Part shown: in pieces, positions 53,437 through 63,085 of the stretch | Layout: each line of letters starts with the position of its first letter | Position numbering within the stretch: position 1 is the first letter of the stretch | Source: Flavobacterium sp. | Lineage (GTDB): Bacteria > Bacteroidota > Bacteroidia > Flavobacteriales > Flavobacteriaceae | DNA: 64,000 bases | Assembly (NCBI RefSeq): GCF_039595935.1 | Contig: NZ_JBCNKR010000004.1 | Coordinates: 1,239,001-1,303,000 of the forward strand | Direction: 5' to 3' | Notes under the pieces: model-generated | The model's input: only the letters and a program-made list of their open reading frames with translations | What the model was told of the DNA's origin: nothing | The model's database searches: none | Program-made: the position numbers and the translations under genes

Positions 53437-54531
53437 ATGAAACAAATTAGCCTAATTGCCTTTTTATCTATCTGCCTTTTTTCCACAAACATTTTTGCGC
53501 AGAAGAATAAAAAATTTGACATCATCGCTTATTACACTGGTGATTCTAAACTAATTGACGAGTATGAAGTCAATAAATTAAATCAGATTATTTTTAGTTT
53601 CTGTCATTTAAAAGACGGTAAACTAATCGTTGATTCTTCTAAAGATTCTCTTACTATAAAACATTTAGTTTCACTAAAAACTAAAAATCCACAATTAAAA
53701 ATCGTTTTATCTCTTGGCGGATGGGGCGGCTGCGAACCATGTTCAGATGCTTTTTCGACTGCTGATGGACGTTTGAAATTTGCTAAATCGGTAAAAGAAG
53801 TAAGCGATTATTTTAAAGTTGATGGTTTAGATCTTGACTGGGAATATCCTGCAATCGAAGGTCTTCCTGGACATTTATTCCAGCCTGCTGATAAACCTAA
53901 TTTTACAGAATTAATTAAAATTTTACGTTCAACTTTAGGTAAAAAATACGAATTAAGTTTTGCTGCCGGAGGTTTTCAAAAATATTTAGATGAATCTATC
54001 GACTGGAAAGCCGTTGCACCATTAGTTAATCGTATTAATATTATGAGTTATGATTTAGTAAACGGATATTCTAAAGTAACTGGACATCACACTCCATTAT
54101 ACAGTACAAATCCAAAAGAAGAATCTACAGACAGAGCTGTTAAATTTTTATTGAAAGCTGGAGTTCCTGCTGAAAAATTGGTAATTGGAGGCGCATTTTA
54201 TACCAGACAATGGAAAAATGTAGAAAACATCAATAACGGTTTGTATCAGGCAGGAGAACATTTTCAAGGTGCTGATTTTAAAAACTATGCTACAACTTAC
54301 ACAGAAGCAAACGGCTGGAAATATTTTTATGATGAAAAAGCTCAAGCACCTTATTGGTATAATGAAGGAACAAAAACATTTGCAACTTCTGACGATATTA
54401 AATCTATTAAAGCCAAAACTGAATATGTAAAGTCTAAAAAACTGGGCGGAATCATGTTCTGGGAATTAACTTTGGATAGTTTCCGCAACGGAATGGTAAA
54501 TGCAATTTATGAAGTTAAAACCGCTAAATAA
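53437..54531 (+). CDS. Secreted GH18 chitinase-like glycosidase
   Basis: 364 aa with signal peptide (ends FAQKN). The GH18 catalytic signature VDGLDLDWEYP has the D-x-D-x-E set with proton donor E136; LSLGGWGG and MSYDLVNGY complete the barrel motifs. Chitin or a related N-acetylglucosamine polymer is the family substrate. No carbohydrate-binding or T9SS tail, so periplasmic or secreted by another route. Confidence 0.94.
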   Translation: MKQISLIAFLSICLFSTNIFAQKNKKFDIIAYYTGDSKLIDEYEVNKLNQIIFSFCHLKDGKLIVDSSKDSLTIKHLVSLKTKNPQLKIVLSLGGWGGCEPCSDAFSTADGRLKFAKSVKEVSDYFKVDGLDLDWEYPAIEGLPGHLFQPADKPNFTELIKILRSTLGKKYELSFAAGGFQKYLDESIDWKAVAPLVNRINIMSYDLVNGYSKVTGHHTPLYSTNPKEESTDRAVKFLLKAGVPAEKLVIGGAFYTRQWKNVENINNGLYQAGEHFQGADFKNYATTYTEANGWKYFYDEKAQAPYWYNEGTKTFATSDDIKSIKAKTEYVKSKKLGGIMFWELTLDSFRNGMVNAIYEVKTAK

Positions 54532-54550
54532 ATTTCGATTAAACAAATAA

Positions 54551-54587
54551 AAAAACGGCAGTTATTTTTCTAATAACCGCCGTTTTT
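54551..54587. terminator. Bidirectional terminator
   Basis: AACGGCaGTTATT/AATAACcGCCGTT stem with A and T runs, between convergent genes. Confidence 0.85.
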
Positions 54588-54607
54588 GTTTTGTAATATA
54601 AGTTTTA

Positions 54608-55090
54608 TTAAATCTTTGATTTATCTAATTCTCCTATAAAAGGAATAATTTCTAAAATTTCTGCTCTAATTATAGTTTGCAAATACACTTCTAACTGAAT
54701 AAATTTAGCAGCATTTATAGCTCCAATTGCTTTTTTAGCTTTGCTGTATGTCTTGCAATATAATTTTTCATAAGCCATATGATTTTTAAAAGTTCCTTTG
54801 GCCAATTCATCAGCTTTTGCATCAGTAAGAGTACCGTAATTGGCCGCATAATCATTAATTAATTGAAATTTAGCTTGTCCGAGAGCTTTACGCTGTGTTT
54901 CGTAATCATCATAGACTTTTGTAAAAGCTGCAGACTGTGCATCAGACAAATTCATATACTGTTTTACCAAATCATTTTTAGATTTTCCGTAAAGACTTTG
55001 TAAAACTTCTACATCTTCTTTAAATGTAGATTGTGCATAAGATGAAAACGTGGCAATTGCCATAATAAAAATAAGACTTAATTTTTTCAT
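54608..55090 (-). CDS. Secreted helical protein of unknown function
   Basis: 160 aa with signal peptide (MKKLSLIFIMAIATFSSYAQ). The mature part is helical, with KVYDDYETQRKALGQAKFQL and AYEKLYCKTYSKAKKAIGAINAAKFIQLE, resembling small Spy/LTXXQ-like periplasmic helical proteins, but the diagnostic motif is not clear. First gene downstream of a convergent terminator. Confidence 0.7.
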   Translation of the reverse strand: MKKLSLIFIMAIATFSSYAQSTFKEDVEVLQSLYGKSKNDLVKQYMNLSDAQSAAFTKVYDDYETQRKALGQAKFQLINDYAANYGTLTDAKADELAKGTFKNHMAYEKLYCKTYSKAKKAIGAINAAKFIQLEVYLQTIIRAEILEIIPFIGELDKSKI

Positions 55091-55170
55091 AGTTTTGATT
55101 TTTAATGTGTTTCTAAATAATTATGCATTCTAAATATTCTTGTTTAAAATGGGATTCAAAACAATTTATT

Positions 55171-55692
55171 CTATTTTTTATCTTCCTCAGCTTTTGGAGC
55201 ACTTATTTGTCCATCATAAGAAATTGGAGCACGATTATTACTATTTACCGAAAGTGTCGCACCTCCATCAAAAAATATGGTAAAAAACAAATCATAAACA
55301 TCGTCTTTGCCTTTAACAGTAGCTCTCACTCTATAATTTTTTGACTTCTTCTCTATCTTCATATTTTCTGGAGTCCCTTCAAATTTAATTCCACCGTCGC
55401 TGCCGTATCCCACATTATAACCACGTCCGAAAAACGGAAGATCGCATGTTGTTTTCTCTGCATTAAACTTTAAGAAATACGTATTATAATCCAAAATAAT
55501 AAGACGCCCGCCTTGTGGAGTGACTTTTTGGGCTTCAAAAACAAAATTTTTAGAATCGATCAAAGCTTCAATTTCTTTTTGTTTTTGCAATTCTCTTTCA
55601 GCTTTTAGTTCTTTTTTGCTTTTTTGCTGTGCTGAAACAGAAAAATTCAAAAAGCACAATAATAGTAGTAAAATGGATAATTTCGTTTTCAT
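55171..55692 (-). CDS. DUF4251-type secreted protein
   Basis: 173 aa with signal peptide ending SAQQ; a basic coiled segment (about 22-45) precedes a beta-rich domain with PQGGRLIILDYNTYFLKF, CDLPFFGRGYNVGYGSDGGIKFEG and FTIFFDGGATLSVNSNNRAPISYDG. These are the marks of DUF4251, a Bacteroidota envelope domain without known function. Confidence 0.82.
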   Translation of the reverse strand: MKTKLSILLLLLCFLNFSVSAQQKSKKELKAERELQKQKEIEALIDSKNFVFEAQKVTPQGGRLIILDYNTYFLKFNAEKTTCDLPFFGRGYNVGYGSDGGIKFEGTPENMKIEKKSKNYRVRATVKGKDDVYDLFFTIFFDGGATLSVNSNNRAPISYDGQISAPKAEEDKK

Positions 55693-55722
55693 GTGTATCC
55701 AATTTTAGATTATTAAAGAAAT

Positions 55723-56148
55723 TTATTTTTTCGTAAATCGCATCATTGCAATATCTCCCGAGATGAAATTCAGCCTTTTACCATCATCTGTAATATCGTA
55801 TGATGTTATTTTTTGAAGCGTACTCATATAGGTTTGTTCACCTTGCCCGTCCAGACACATCATTTTTGTCATGGCCATTGGCTGGGTAAAATCAATTTTA
55901 TTTCCGTCTATGACTAGTTTTCCGGTATAATTATTACAACTGCTATTGCCAGAAACCTGATTTTCTTTTGTATTAAAACTTATCGTTGGTTTTTTATTGG
56001 GATACAAACCATCGAAAGTAATTTTTGGGCCGGTGATATAATTTAGTTCCCAGGTTCCATCAAGTTTAGAAACCGTATCTGTCTTTTTGCATTTGCATGA
56101 AAATAGTATCGAACTAAAAGCAACAAGAATAAAAATCTTTTTCATCAT
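55723..56148 (-). CDS. META-domain lipoprotein
   Basis: 141 aa. Lipoprotein signal MMKKIFILVAFSSILFSC. The META (HslJ-like) domain shows DGTWELNYITG, PTISFNTKENQVSGNSSCNNYTG and the end MRF. Such proteins are linked to stress tolerance at the envelope. It and the two neighbours share a strand, but the gaps have room for promoters. Confidence 0.87.
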   Translation of the reverse strand: MMKKIFILVAFSSILFSCKCKKTDTVSKLDGTWELNYITGPKITFDGLYPNKKPTISFNTKENQVSGNSSCNNYTGKLVIDGNKIDFTQPMAMTKMMCLDGQGEQTYMSTLQKITSYDITDDGKRLNFISGDIAMMRFTKK

Positions 56149-56363
56149 AATATTAAAGAATTAAATATGAACGAATTAGAAAAGTATAGTTTCAGAAATT
56201 TTTCGTTAAAACTATTACGAATTTAAACAATATTTTTGGGTTATGCGCTCAATTGATATTAAATTAGCACGTATAGTTTGACTTTTTTTTAACTTTTAGA
56301 GTTAAAGTATTCCGTTATTTTATGTTAAATTTACTTAATCTTTAATTTAAAATGCCCTTATAT

Positions 56364-56891
56364 ATGAAAAAATTGATCGTATCTTTCGCTATAATTACAG
56401 CCTTAATCATTGGCTGTAAGACTAATACAAAATCAAATGATGCTAAAACCCTAACGGTTGCTTTAGAACCAAAAAGCAACAGTACTGTAGGCGGAACTGC
56501 TACTTTTACTGAAAAAAACGGAAAAGTAACTTTTACTGCAAAAGTTTCTGGTTTACAGCCTGGAGTTCATGCTATACATATTCATGAAAAAGCAGATTGT
56601 ACTGCAGCAGACGGAAGTTCAGCAGGTGGACACTGGAATCCTACTTTTAAAAAACACGGAAAATGGGGAGTTGGAGAATATCATAAAGGTGATATCGGGA
56701 ACTTTACTGCAGATGCAAAAGGTAACGGAACAATTACTCTGACTACTGATGAATGGTGTATTGGATGTGGTGATGCAACAAAAGATGTTTTAGGAAAAGG
56801 TTTAATTGTTCACCAGGGAACAGATGATTTTACCACTCAGCCAACAGGAAATGCAGGCGGCAGAGTTGCCTGTGCAGGTATCATAAAATAA
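56364..56891 (+). CDS. sodC: Cu/Zn superoxide dismutase, lipoprotein
   Basis: 175 aa from ATG 56364, giving a lipoprotein signal (MKKLIVSFAIITALIIGC). An ATG 12 bases earlier is possible. Copper and zinc ligands: HAIHIHEKADC, GGHWNPTFKKHG and IVHQGTDDF. It dismutates superoxide in the periplasm or at the surface. A terminator follows. Confidence 0.95.
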   Translation: MKKLIVSFAIITALIIGCKTNTKSNDAKTLTVALEPKSNSTVGGTATFTEKNGKVTFTAKVSGLQPGVHAIHIHEKADCTAADGSSAGGHWNPTFKKHGKWGVGEYHKGDIGNFTADAKGNGTITLTTDEWCIGCGDATKDVLGKGLIVHQGTDDFTTQPTGNAGGRVACAGIIK

Positions 56892-56902
56892 GAAAAACAC
56901 TG

Positions 56903-56942
56903 ATAACCACTATATTTCACAAAAATGTAGTGGTTATTTTAT
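56903..56942 (+). terminator. Terminator of sodC
   Basis: ATAACCACTA/TAGTGGTTAT stem and T-rich tail. Confidence 0.85.
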
Positions 56943-57000
56943 TTTTATTCTCTTCTAAAACAAGAAAAAGATATAGCTTTGCAGCTATAAATTCAAAGCA

Positions 57001-58203
57001 ATGATTAACCCATCAGCACACGGCTGGATAGATAAATTTTTTAGTGAACAGAAGTTTTCAGAAGCAATTCCTTTTGAAACTCCAGACTACTTTTACTATA
57101 AAGTGAGAGAAACCGGTTTTATCTACGGGCACATTATTGCAATTGATTCTCAAATTCCAATTCCGATAAAAGGCTGGTTTAAAACCGAAATTTCTAAAGT
57201 CGCCTTATTAAATACACTTTACCACGTTTTTTGTTTAGAAAAAAGAAATTCTGAACCCAATAATTTTATTGCTGAAGCTGTAAAATTCTATAAACAAATG
57301 AATCCGGAAGGTTTTAATTTGTTTAAAATTCTGCTTCCAAAAGATACGCCGTCTCATTCATTAGAAACCATAATCGATGAAAGAGTACAAACCAATGACA
57401 GTATCATCAGTAAAAACTTTTCGCATTTAGTTACTAATGCACTTTTGTTTATTGATGTTCTGGCGTTTAGACAATATTTGGAACATGGCGTAATTCCGGA
57501 AAAATATTTAAAAAGAATTGAAGAAACCGTGCTTGGAATTGTGGGTTTGGCTTTAAAAACTAAAACCGTAAAATCTCAGCACGACGATTTATTGATTAAA
57601 CTTTTTGAAGCTTCGATACGTTATTCTAAATTTTCGAAAGTTACAGTTGACACCTTAGAAACTTTACAGCTTGATTATTTTAAAAACCGATTAGAGCATT
57701 ATTATTTAATCGACATGGCTGGAATGGCTTTATGGAGCGATGGTGTTGTAGAAAATGAAGAATCATATTTCTTGTATTCTTTAGGTTCTATGATGGGTGT
57801 TGGAGATGATTTTGTAACCAAAAGTATCGACACAACGCATACTTTTATTACAACCCATAAAAAGAAAATCCCTTATTTTAATTATTCAAATCCTGTTAAA
57901 CATTTCTATGATCAGATGACGCACAGCGTTGTAAAACTGATTATAAGAAATAAAAACAGATTGATTAAAGAGATTGTTCAGAGTAAAGAATTGATGGTTT
58001 TGCTGGCTTACTCTACAACAAGAGATTTGGACGCCAAAGAAAAGAAAAAAGTAAAAAAACAGCTTTTGGATATTTGTAAAACAATCCCGTCGCTAACAAT
58101 ATTTTTACTTCCGGGCGGAAGTTTGTTACTGCCTATATTAATTAAGTTTATTCCAACAATGCTGCCATCGGCATTTAACGAAAATCTTGATGAGAACGAA
58201 TAA
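57001..58203 (+). CDS. LETM1-like protein
   Basis: 400 aa. The C-terminal segment TIPSLTIFLLPGGSLLLPILIKFIPTMLPSAF is very like the membrane and ribosome-binding core of LETM1 proteins. The upstream part (residues 1-330) is helical and has a TerB-like stretch DMAGMALWSDGVVENEESYFLYSLG. I recall similar flavobacterial proteins annotated as LETM1-related. Role unknown; cation homeostasis is a family-based guess. Confidence 0.75.
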   Translation: MINPSAHGWIDKFFSEQKFSEAIPFETPDYFYYKVRETGFIYGHIIAIDSQIPIPIKGWFKTEISKVALLNTLYHVFCLEKRNSEPNNFIAEAVKFYKQMNPEGFNLFKILLPKDTPSHSLETIIDERVQTNDSIISKNFSHLVTNALLFIDVLAFRQYLEHGVIPEKYLKRIEETVLGIVGLALKTKTVKSQHDDLLIKLFEASIRYSKFSKVTVDTLETLQLDYFKNRLEHYYLIDMAGMALWSDGVVENEESYFLYSLGSMMGVGDDFVTKSIDTTHTFITTHKKKIPYFNYSNPVKHFYDQMTHSVVKLIIRNKNRLIKEIVQSKELMVLLAYSTTRDLDAKEKKKVKKQLLDICKTIPSLTIFLLPGGSLLLPILIKFIPTMLPSAFNENLDENE

Positions 58204-58206
58204 AAA

Positions 58207-58232
58207 AAATCGCCTATTTAAGGCGATTTTTT
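58207..58232. terminator. Bidirectional terminator
   Basis: AAATCGCC-tattta-GGCGATTT with flanking A and T runs. Confidence 0.85.
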
Positions 58233-58252
58233 ATTTTATCTATATTTAACTA

Positions 58253-58888
58253 TTAAAGATCTAATTGATAAACTTGGTCAAGTTCTTCATTAGAACTAAT
58301 GGTTACATTTAAATCAGTTACAAAACCTGAATTTAAACCGTAAACCCAACCGTGAAGCATTAAATCCTGACCTGTTTTCCAGGCTCCTTGTACAATCGAA
58401 GTTTTTGCTAAGTTATAAACCTGCTCTTTTGCATTGATTTCTACAAAAGCATTAAAACGTTTGTCTTCATCTTCAATAGAATTTAGATATTTATCATGCA
58501 AACGGTATTCATCTTTAATGTGACGAAGCCAGTTGTCGATAATTCCAACAGATTGATTTCCCATTGCGGCTTTTACACCACCGCAACCGTAATGTCCGCA
58601 TACAATAACGTGTTTTACTTTTAAAACGTTTACTGCATAATCCAGTACACTTAACATATTCATATCAGAATGCACGACCATGTTTGCAATATTACGGTGA
58701 ACGAAAACCTCTCCAGGTTTTGCCCCAATAATTTCATTTGCAGGTACACGGCTGTCAGAACATCCAATCCATAATAAAGGAGGTGACTGTCCTTTTGCTA
58801 AATCAGCAAAATAGTTAGGGTCTTTTGCTAAAGAATCTTCGACCCATTTTTTATTGTTCTCCAATATTTGTTCATAAAACTTTCTCAT
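58253..58888 (-). CDS. can: Beta-class carbonic anhydrase
   Basis: 211 aa. Zinc ligands C43, H99 and C102 in IGCSDSRVPANEI and VCGHYGCGGV, with D45 and R47 as the catalytic dyad. It interconverts CO2 and bicarbonate. The SulP gene lies 120 bp upstream on the same strand, suggesting a joint role in bicarbonate supply. Confidence 0.95.
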   Translation of the reverse strand: MRKFYEQILENNKKWVEDSLAKDPNYFADLAKGQSPPLLWIGCSDSRVPANEIIGAKPGEVFVHRNIANMVVHSDMNMLSVLDYAVNVLKVKHVIVCGHYGCGGVKAAMGNQSVGIIDNWLRHIKDEYRLHDKYLNSIEDEDKRFNAFVEINAKEQVYNLAKTSIVQGAWKTGQDLMLHGWVYGLNSGFVTDLNVTISSNEELDQVYQLDL

Positions 58889-59007
58889 TTCTTTTTATTT
58901 TTTTGTAGTATTATCAATGCTTCAGCATGTCAAAAAAGACTTTTGTAAAGTTATTTATTTTTTGACATTTCTCAAACCTGATAAATATCTTTATTGATAT
59001 AATTTGT

Positions 59008-60657
59008 TTAAAAATTTTCTTTTACTTCTTCCCTTTTTACTAATGCGCGTTTTGCAACGTCATAATAATGTTCTATTGTAACATGGTTATTGTTATCGGG
59101 AGTATTTTCTAATTCGTATGCTTCTTTAAAACCTTTTAGTTTCACTTTGATATTATCATCAATAGCTCTGGTTTCTTTAAACTCACGAATTAAATCCAGA
59201 ACATCATGTGCAATATATTCTGTATCATGTGCATTAATGATTACTTTCGAATTCTGTGGAATTTCACTCAGAGTTTGTTTAATCGCCGCTTTATTTAAAA
59301 AAGATACTTCCTGAGCTAAATCGATATGAATGATGTCGCCATCCTCATATTCTTCTTTTTTGAAGATATAAGCTCTTTTTAAGTTTCCTCTCAAAACAAA
59401 AATGATACTGATAATAATCCCCAGAGCAACTCCTTTAAGCAAATCTGTTGCAACCACAAAGACCAAAGTTGCTATAAATGGGACAAACTGGTATTTTCCC
59501 TTTTTCCAGAAATGCATAAAGGTTGCTGGCTTCGCTAGTTTATAACCAACCAAAATTAAAACTGTAGCCAGTGTTGCTAATGGAATTTTATTTAAAATCA
59601 CAGGAATAGACAAAACGCTTATCATTAAAAGCACCCCATGAATAATGGTTGACATTTTTGATTTTGCGCCTGCATTATTATTTGCAGATGATCTAACTAC
59701 AACCGATGTCATTGGCAGACCTCCTAAAAGTGAACTCACAATGTTTCCAATACCTTGTGCTCTAAGCTCAACATTAGTATCAGTATAGCGTTTTTGAACG
59801 TCCATTCTGTCAGATGCTTCAATACACAAAAGTGTTTCGATAGAAGCCACTATGGCAATTGTAACTCCTACAATCCAAACCTGCGGATTTGATATCGCTG
59901 CAAAATTTGGCATAATCAGAATTGATTTAAAATCATCAAAAGATTTTGGAACAGGCAAAGAAACCAAATGCTCTTTTGCAATTGCCAGAGAGCTTCCTGA
60001 AGAGATAAAAAATTCATTCAGCAAAACTCCTAAAATAACGGCTACTAATGCTCCCGGAACTAATTTTAACTTCTTTAAAAACGGAACTTTATCCCATGAA
60101 ATCAATATTACAAGTGAAATTGCTGAAATTACAACTGCACCTAATTGAATATGATTTAAAATATCAAATAAAAACGAAAAGGTGTTGCTTCCATCATTTT
60201 GAATAAAAGCCTGATCACCTTCAAAATCAGCATCGTAACCAAAAGCGTGTGGAATCTGTTTTAGAATAATAATAATTCCGATACCTGCAAGCATCCCTTC
60301 AATTACGTTTGTTGGAAAATAATTGGATATACTTCCGGCTTTTAAAAATCCTAATGCCAATTGAATTAGTCCTGCAATAAAAACGGACAGCAAAAACACA
60401 TCAAAAGCACCAAAATCAGTAATAGCTGTTAATACAATAGCTGTTAAACCGGCGGCAGGTCCAGAAACACTAATATGTGACTGGCTTAAATATCCTACTA
60501 TAATACCACCAACTACACCAGCAATAATTCCAGAAAATAACGGCGCTCCGGATGCCATTGCAATACCTAAACACAACGGAAGAGCCACCAAAAAAACCAC
60601 TAAACCTGAGGCAAAGTCAGACTTAAGGTTGGCAAAAAGATTGATTTTTTTTGTCAT
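59008..60657 (-). CDS. SulP-family anion transporter with STAS domain
   Basis: 549 aa with about 10-12 membrane helices (from residue 13), family motif SHISVSGPAAGLTAI and a C-terminal STAS domain (about 445-525: DIIHIDLAQEVSFLNKAAIKQTL). SulP proteins carry sulfate, bicarbonate or other anions; the adjacent carbonic anhydrase suggests bicarbonate (BicA-like). Confidence 0.93.
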   Translation of the reverse strand: MTKKINLFANLKSDFASGLVVFLVALPLCLGIAMASGAPLFSGIIAGVVGGIIVGYLSQSHISVSGPAAGLTAIVLTAITDFGAFDVFLLSVFIAGLIQLALGFLKAGSISNYFPTNVIEGMLAGIGIIIILKQIPHAFGYDADFEGDQAFIQNDGSNTFSFLFDILNHIQLGAVVISAISLVILISWDKVPFLKKLKLVPGALVAVILGVLLNEFFISSGSSLAIAKEHLVSLPVPKSFDDFKSILIMPNFAAISNPQVWIVGVTIAIVASIETLLCIEASDRMDVQKRYTDTNVELRAQGIGNIVSSLLGGLPMTSVVVRSSANNNAGAKSKMSTIIHGVLLMISVLSIPVILNKIPLATLATVLILVGYKLAKPATFMHFWKKGKYQFVPFIATLVFVVATDLLKGVALGIIISIIFVLRGNLKRAYIFKKEEYEDGDIIHIDLAQEVSFLNKAAIKQTLSEIPQNSKVIINAHDTEYIAHDVLDLIREFKETRAIDDNIKVKLKGFKEAYELENTPDNNNHVTIEHYYDVAKRALVKREEVKENF

Positions 60658-60739
60658 AATACAATACTAAAAATGGATACATTAAAACTTTCCGTATTTA
60701 AGAATTTAAATACAGTTGTTTTTTAAATAATCGGAAGTA

Positions 60740-61021
60740 TTATACTAAGTTGGGAGGTGGAGCAAATATGCTCGGAGAAATATTATCCAGCTTAACGATA
60801 TTTCCTGAAACGATCGTTTTCTTTTGGATATAAAGAGGAAGCGGTGCTTCGTGCTCTAAAATTAAAGGATGAACTACAGATTTAAGTTCTTTATGAACTT
60901 CTTCTTCAGAAAAATTAAAAGACACACAGCTGCTATTCCCTTTTTTTATCGCCTGAACAATTGTTGGCGTCGATAAAAAGGCAATAAATATGAATAATAA
61001 TATGCGTGCTAATATTTTCAT
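60740..61021 (-). CDS. Small exported protein of unknown function
   Basis: 93 aa from ATG 61021, which starts a signal peptide (MKILARILLFIFIAFLSTPTIVQA); the upstream start adds eight residues. The tail is proline-rich (PSIFAPPPNLV). It lies upstream of the SulP gene on the same strand. I do not recognise it. Confidence 0.6.
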   Translation of the reverse strand: MKILARILLFIFIAFLSTPTIVQAIKKGNSSCVSFNFSEEEVHKELKSVVHPLILEHEAPLPLYIQKKTIVSGNIVKLDNISPSIFAPPPNLV

Positions 61022-61154
61022 CGAAACAAAAATAGCGTTAAACAAATAAAATCAAAGCGACAGAGCAAAAATTTTATACATTTTTAACAAAAATATAAAA
61101 GCAAAACAATCAAATTCGATTATTCTGCTTTTTAATATATTATATTACAACGAA

Positions 61155-61634
61155 TTAGATTGTTTCATCCAGCCATGCATTCATCATCCAGATTGTTTTT
61201 TCCTGCTCAGCAATAAAGTCACTCATCATGGAATTTGTTCCTTCATCGTTAATTTCGCCTGATTTTGCTAAAATTTCTCTTTCAATTTTCAATAAATCCG
61301 ATAAAGAATTAACAATTAACTGAACTGCTTTTTCATCATTCGAAATATTTTTTCCAACTGTTAATTTGTTGTTTTTAATATAATCTTCAAAAGTATGCAA
61401 CGGAGTTCCTCCTATTGTTAAAACTCTTTCTGCAATCATATCAATTTTTAATTGTGAATCTGTATATAATTCTTCAAATTTAACATGTAAATCAAAAAAA
61501 CGTTTTCCGCGAATATTCCAGTGAATTCCTCTTAAATTTTGGTAGTATACCTGAAAATTCGACAATAGAACATTTAATTCTTTTACTAATAATTCTGACT
61601 CTTTTACAGGTAATCCTAAAATATTTGTTTTCAT
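61155..61634 (-). CDS. dps: Dps-type DNA-protecting ferritin
   Basis: 159 aa. The ferroxidase site is spread over HWNIRGKRFFDLHVKFEELYTDSQLKIDMIAERVLTIGG. Dps dodecamers oxidise and store iron and shield DNA from peroxide. It is divergent from oxyR, which normally controls it. Confidence 0.94.
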   Translation of the reverse strand: MKTNILGLPVKESELLVKELNVLLSNFQVYYQNLRGIHWNIRGKRFFDLHVKFEELYTDSQLKIDMIAERVLTIGGTPLHTFEDYIKNNKLTVGKNISNDEKAVQLIVNSLSDLLKIEREILAKSGEINDEGTNSMMSDFIAEQEKTIWMMNAWLDETI

Positions 61635-61716
61635 AATTCTTACTTTTTATCACTAAGTTTACTACAAATTTAAAGTAACTTCTTTAAAAAAATTATAAAA
61701 AAAAATTATATTTACT

Positions 61717-61724
61717 TATTTTTG
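61717..61724 (+). promoter_or_regulatory. -7 element of oxyR
   Basis: TATTTTTG fits TAnnTTTG, 20 bp before the ATG. No clear -33 TTG, as expected for an activated or weak promoter. OxyR sites would be in the 110-bp dps-oxyR gap. Confidence 0.45.
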
Positions 61725-61744
61725 CATCACAAATTACTATCAAA

Positions 61745-62692
61745 ATGACGATAACTCAATTACAATATGTGTTAGCAGTTGCAGAACACAAAAACTTTAC
61801 ACTTGCTGCCGAAAAGTGTTTTGTAACACAGCCTACCTTAAGTATGCAGATTCAAAAAATTGAAGAAGAACTTAATATTTTAATTTTCGACAGAAGTAAA
61901 AAACCAATTCAGCTTACAGATATTGGGCAGAAGATTGTAAATCAGGCTAAAAACATTGTAAATGAAGCTGATAGAATCAAAGATATTGTTGAGCAGCAAA
62001 AAGGATATATAGGAGGCGAATTTCGTTTAGGAATTATCCCAACCATTATGCCTACTCTTTTACCAATGTTTTTAAATAATTTCATTAAGAAATATCCAAA
62101 AGTTAAACTACTTATAGAAGAACTTAATACCGAAGAAATTATTGTAAAACTTAAAAACGGCCATCTGGATGCTGCCATTGCTGCCACTCCGCTTGAAGAT
62201 GAAAAAATAAAAGAGATTGTTTTATACTTCGAACCTTTTGTAGCTTATATTCCGGAACATCATCACAGTTTTCAAAAAGAAGAAATTGAAGTTGCTGACC
62301 TGAATTTGAATGAAATTTTACTTTTACAAGATGGGCATTGTTTTAGAGACGGAATTTTAAATTTATGTAAAAACGGTTCTGATATCGATCAAACTAATTT
62401 TCAAATCCAGAGCGGAAGTTTTGAAACTCTGATAAAATTAGCCGACGAAGGTTTGGGCACAACATTACTTCCGTACTTGCACACCTTAGACTTAAAAGAA
62501 TCCGATAAACTGAAACTACGAAACTTTAAGGAACCAAAACCAGCCCGAGAGGTAAGTTTAATTTACCCAAAGAGCGAATTAAAAATGCAAATCATCGATG
62601 CCATTCGATCTACAATTGCCGGCGTAGTAAAAGGCGCCATTGTTTTTCAGAATGTTCAAATCATTAGTCCTCTGCAAAAAAAGCAAGCATAA
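61745..62692 (+). CDS. oxyR: Hydrogen-peroxide-sensing regulator OxyR
   Basis: 315 aa LysR-type protein with N-terminal HTH (AAEKCFVTQPTLSMQIQKIEEEL). The redox pair is C199 and C208 in LLLQDGHCFRDGILNLC, at the same numbering as in E. coli OxyR. Disulfide formation should switch on dps, katA-type and similar genes. Divergent from dps. Confidence 0.96.
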   Translation: MTITQLQYVLAVAEHKNFTLAAEKCFVTQPTLSMQIQKIEEELNILIFDRSKKPIQLTDIGQKIVNQAKNIVNEADRIKDIVEQQKGYIGGEFRLGIIPTIMPTLLPMFLNNFIKKYPKVKLLIEELNTEEIIVKLKNGHLDAAIAATPLEDEKIKEIVLYFEPFVAYIPEHHHSFQKEEIEVADLNLNEILLLQDGHCFRDGILNLCKNGSDIDQTNFQIQSGSFETLIKLADEGLGTTLLPYLHTLDLKESDKLKLRNFKEPKPAREVSLIYPKSELKMQIIDAIRSTIAGVVKGAIVFQNVQIISPLQKKQA

Positions 62693-62697
62693 AAAAA

Positions 62698-62720
62698 GGA
62701 GCCAATTTGGCTCCTTTTCT
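62698..62720. terminator. Terminator between oxyR and the small gene
   Basis: GGAGCCA-att-TGGCTCC with A run before and T run after. Confidence 0.9.
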
Positions 62721-62721
62721 T

Positions 62722-62919
62722 TTATACTTTAATTAGCTGTAGACTTGGTTTTAATTCTGGTTTTTCAATAATAAAATTTAATAACCATTCTTGTAATTGC
62801 TCCATTTCGTATGGTAACAGGGTTTTGATAGCTTTTTCTAATTCTCTGTAGAAAAGTACCGGATCGAAACTTACTCTTTCAAGTATTGATTTCGTGTAAT
62901 CAAACATCATTTTTGACAT
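62722..62919 (-). CDS. Small conserved-looking protein of unknown function
   Basis: 65 aa from ATG 62919 (MSKMMFDYTKSILERVSFD). It is helical: FYRELEKAIKTLLPYEMEQLQEWLLNFI. The longer reading starts in AT-rich DNA with no sensible leader. Convergent with oxyR and sharing its terminator, which supports a real transcript. No function known to me. Confidence 0.7.
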   Translation of the reverse strand: MSKMMFDYTKSILERVSFDPVLFYRELEKAIKTLLPYEMEQLQEWLLNFIIEKPELKPSLQLIKV

Positions 62920-63085
62920 AATAAAATAAGATTTTTGGGGGTTATCTATATTTTTAAACTCGCACCAAATGTAAACATTAATCACATATAAAGTTTCTTT
63001 TTAACTTATTTTTTTAAAAACTTTATCAACGAATACGTTTTCTTAGTACATATAAATCAATATAGAATAATTCTAAATAACTCAC

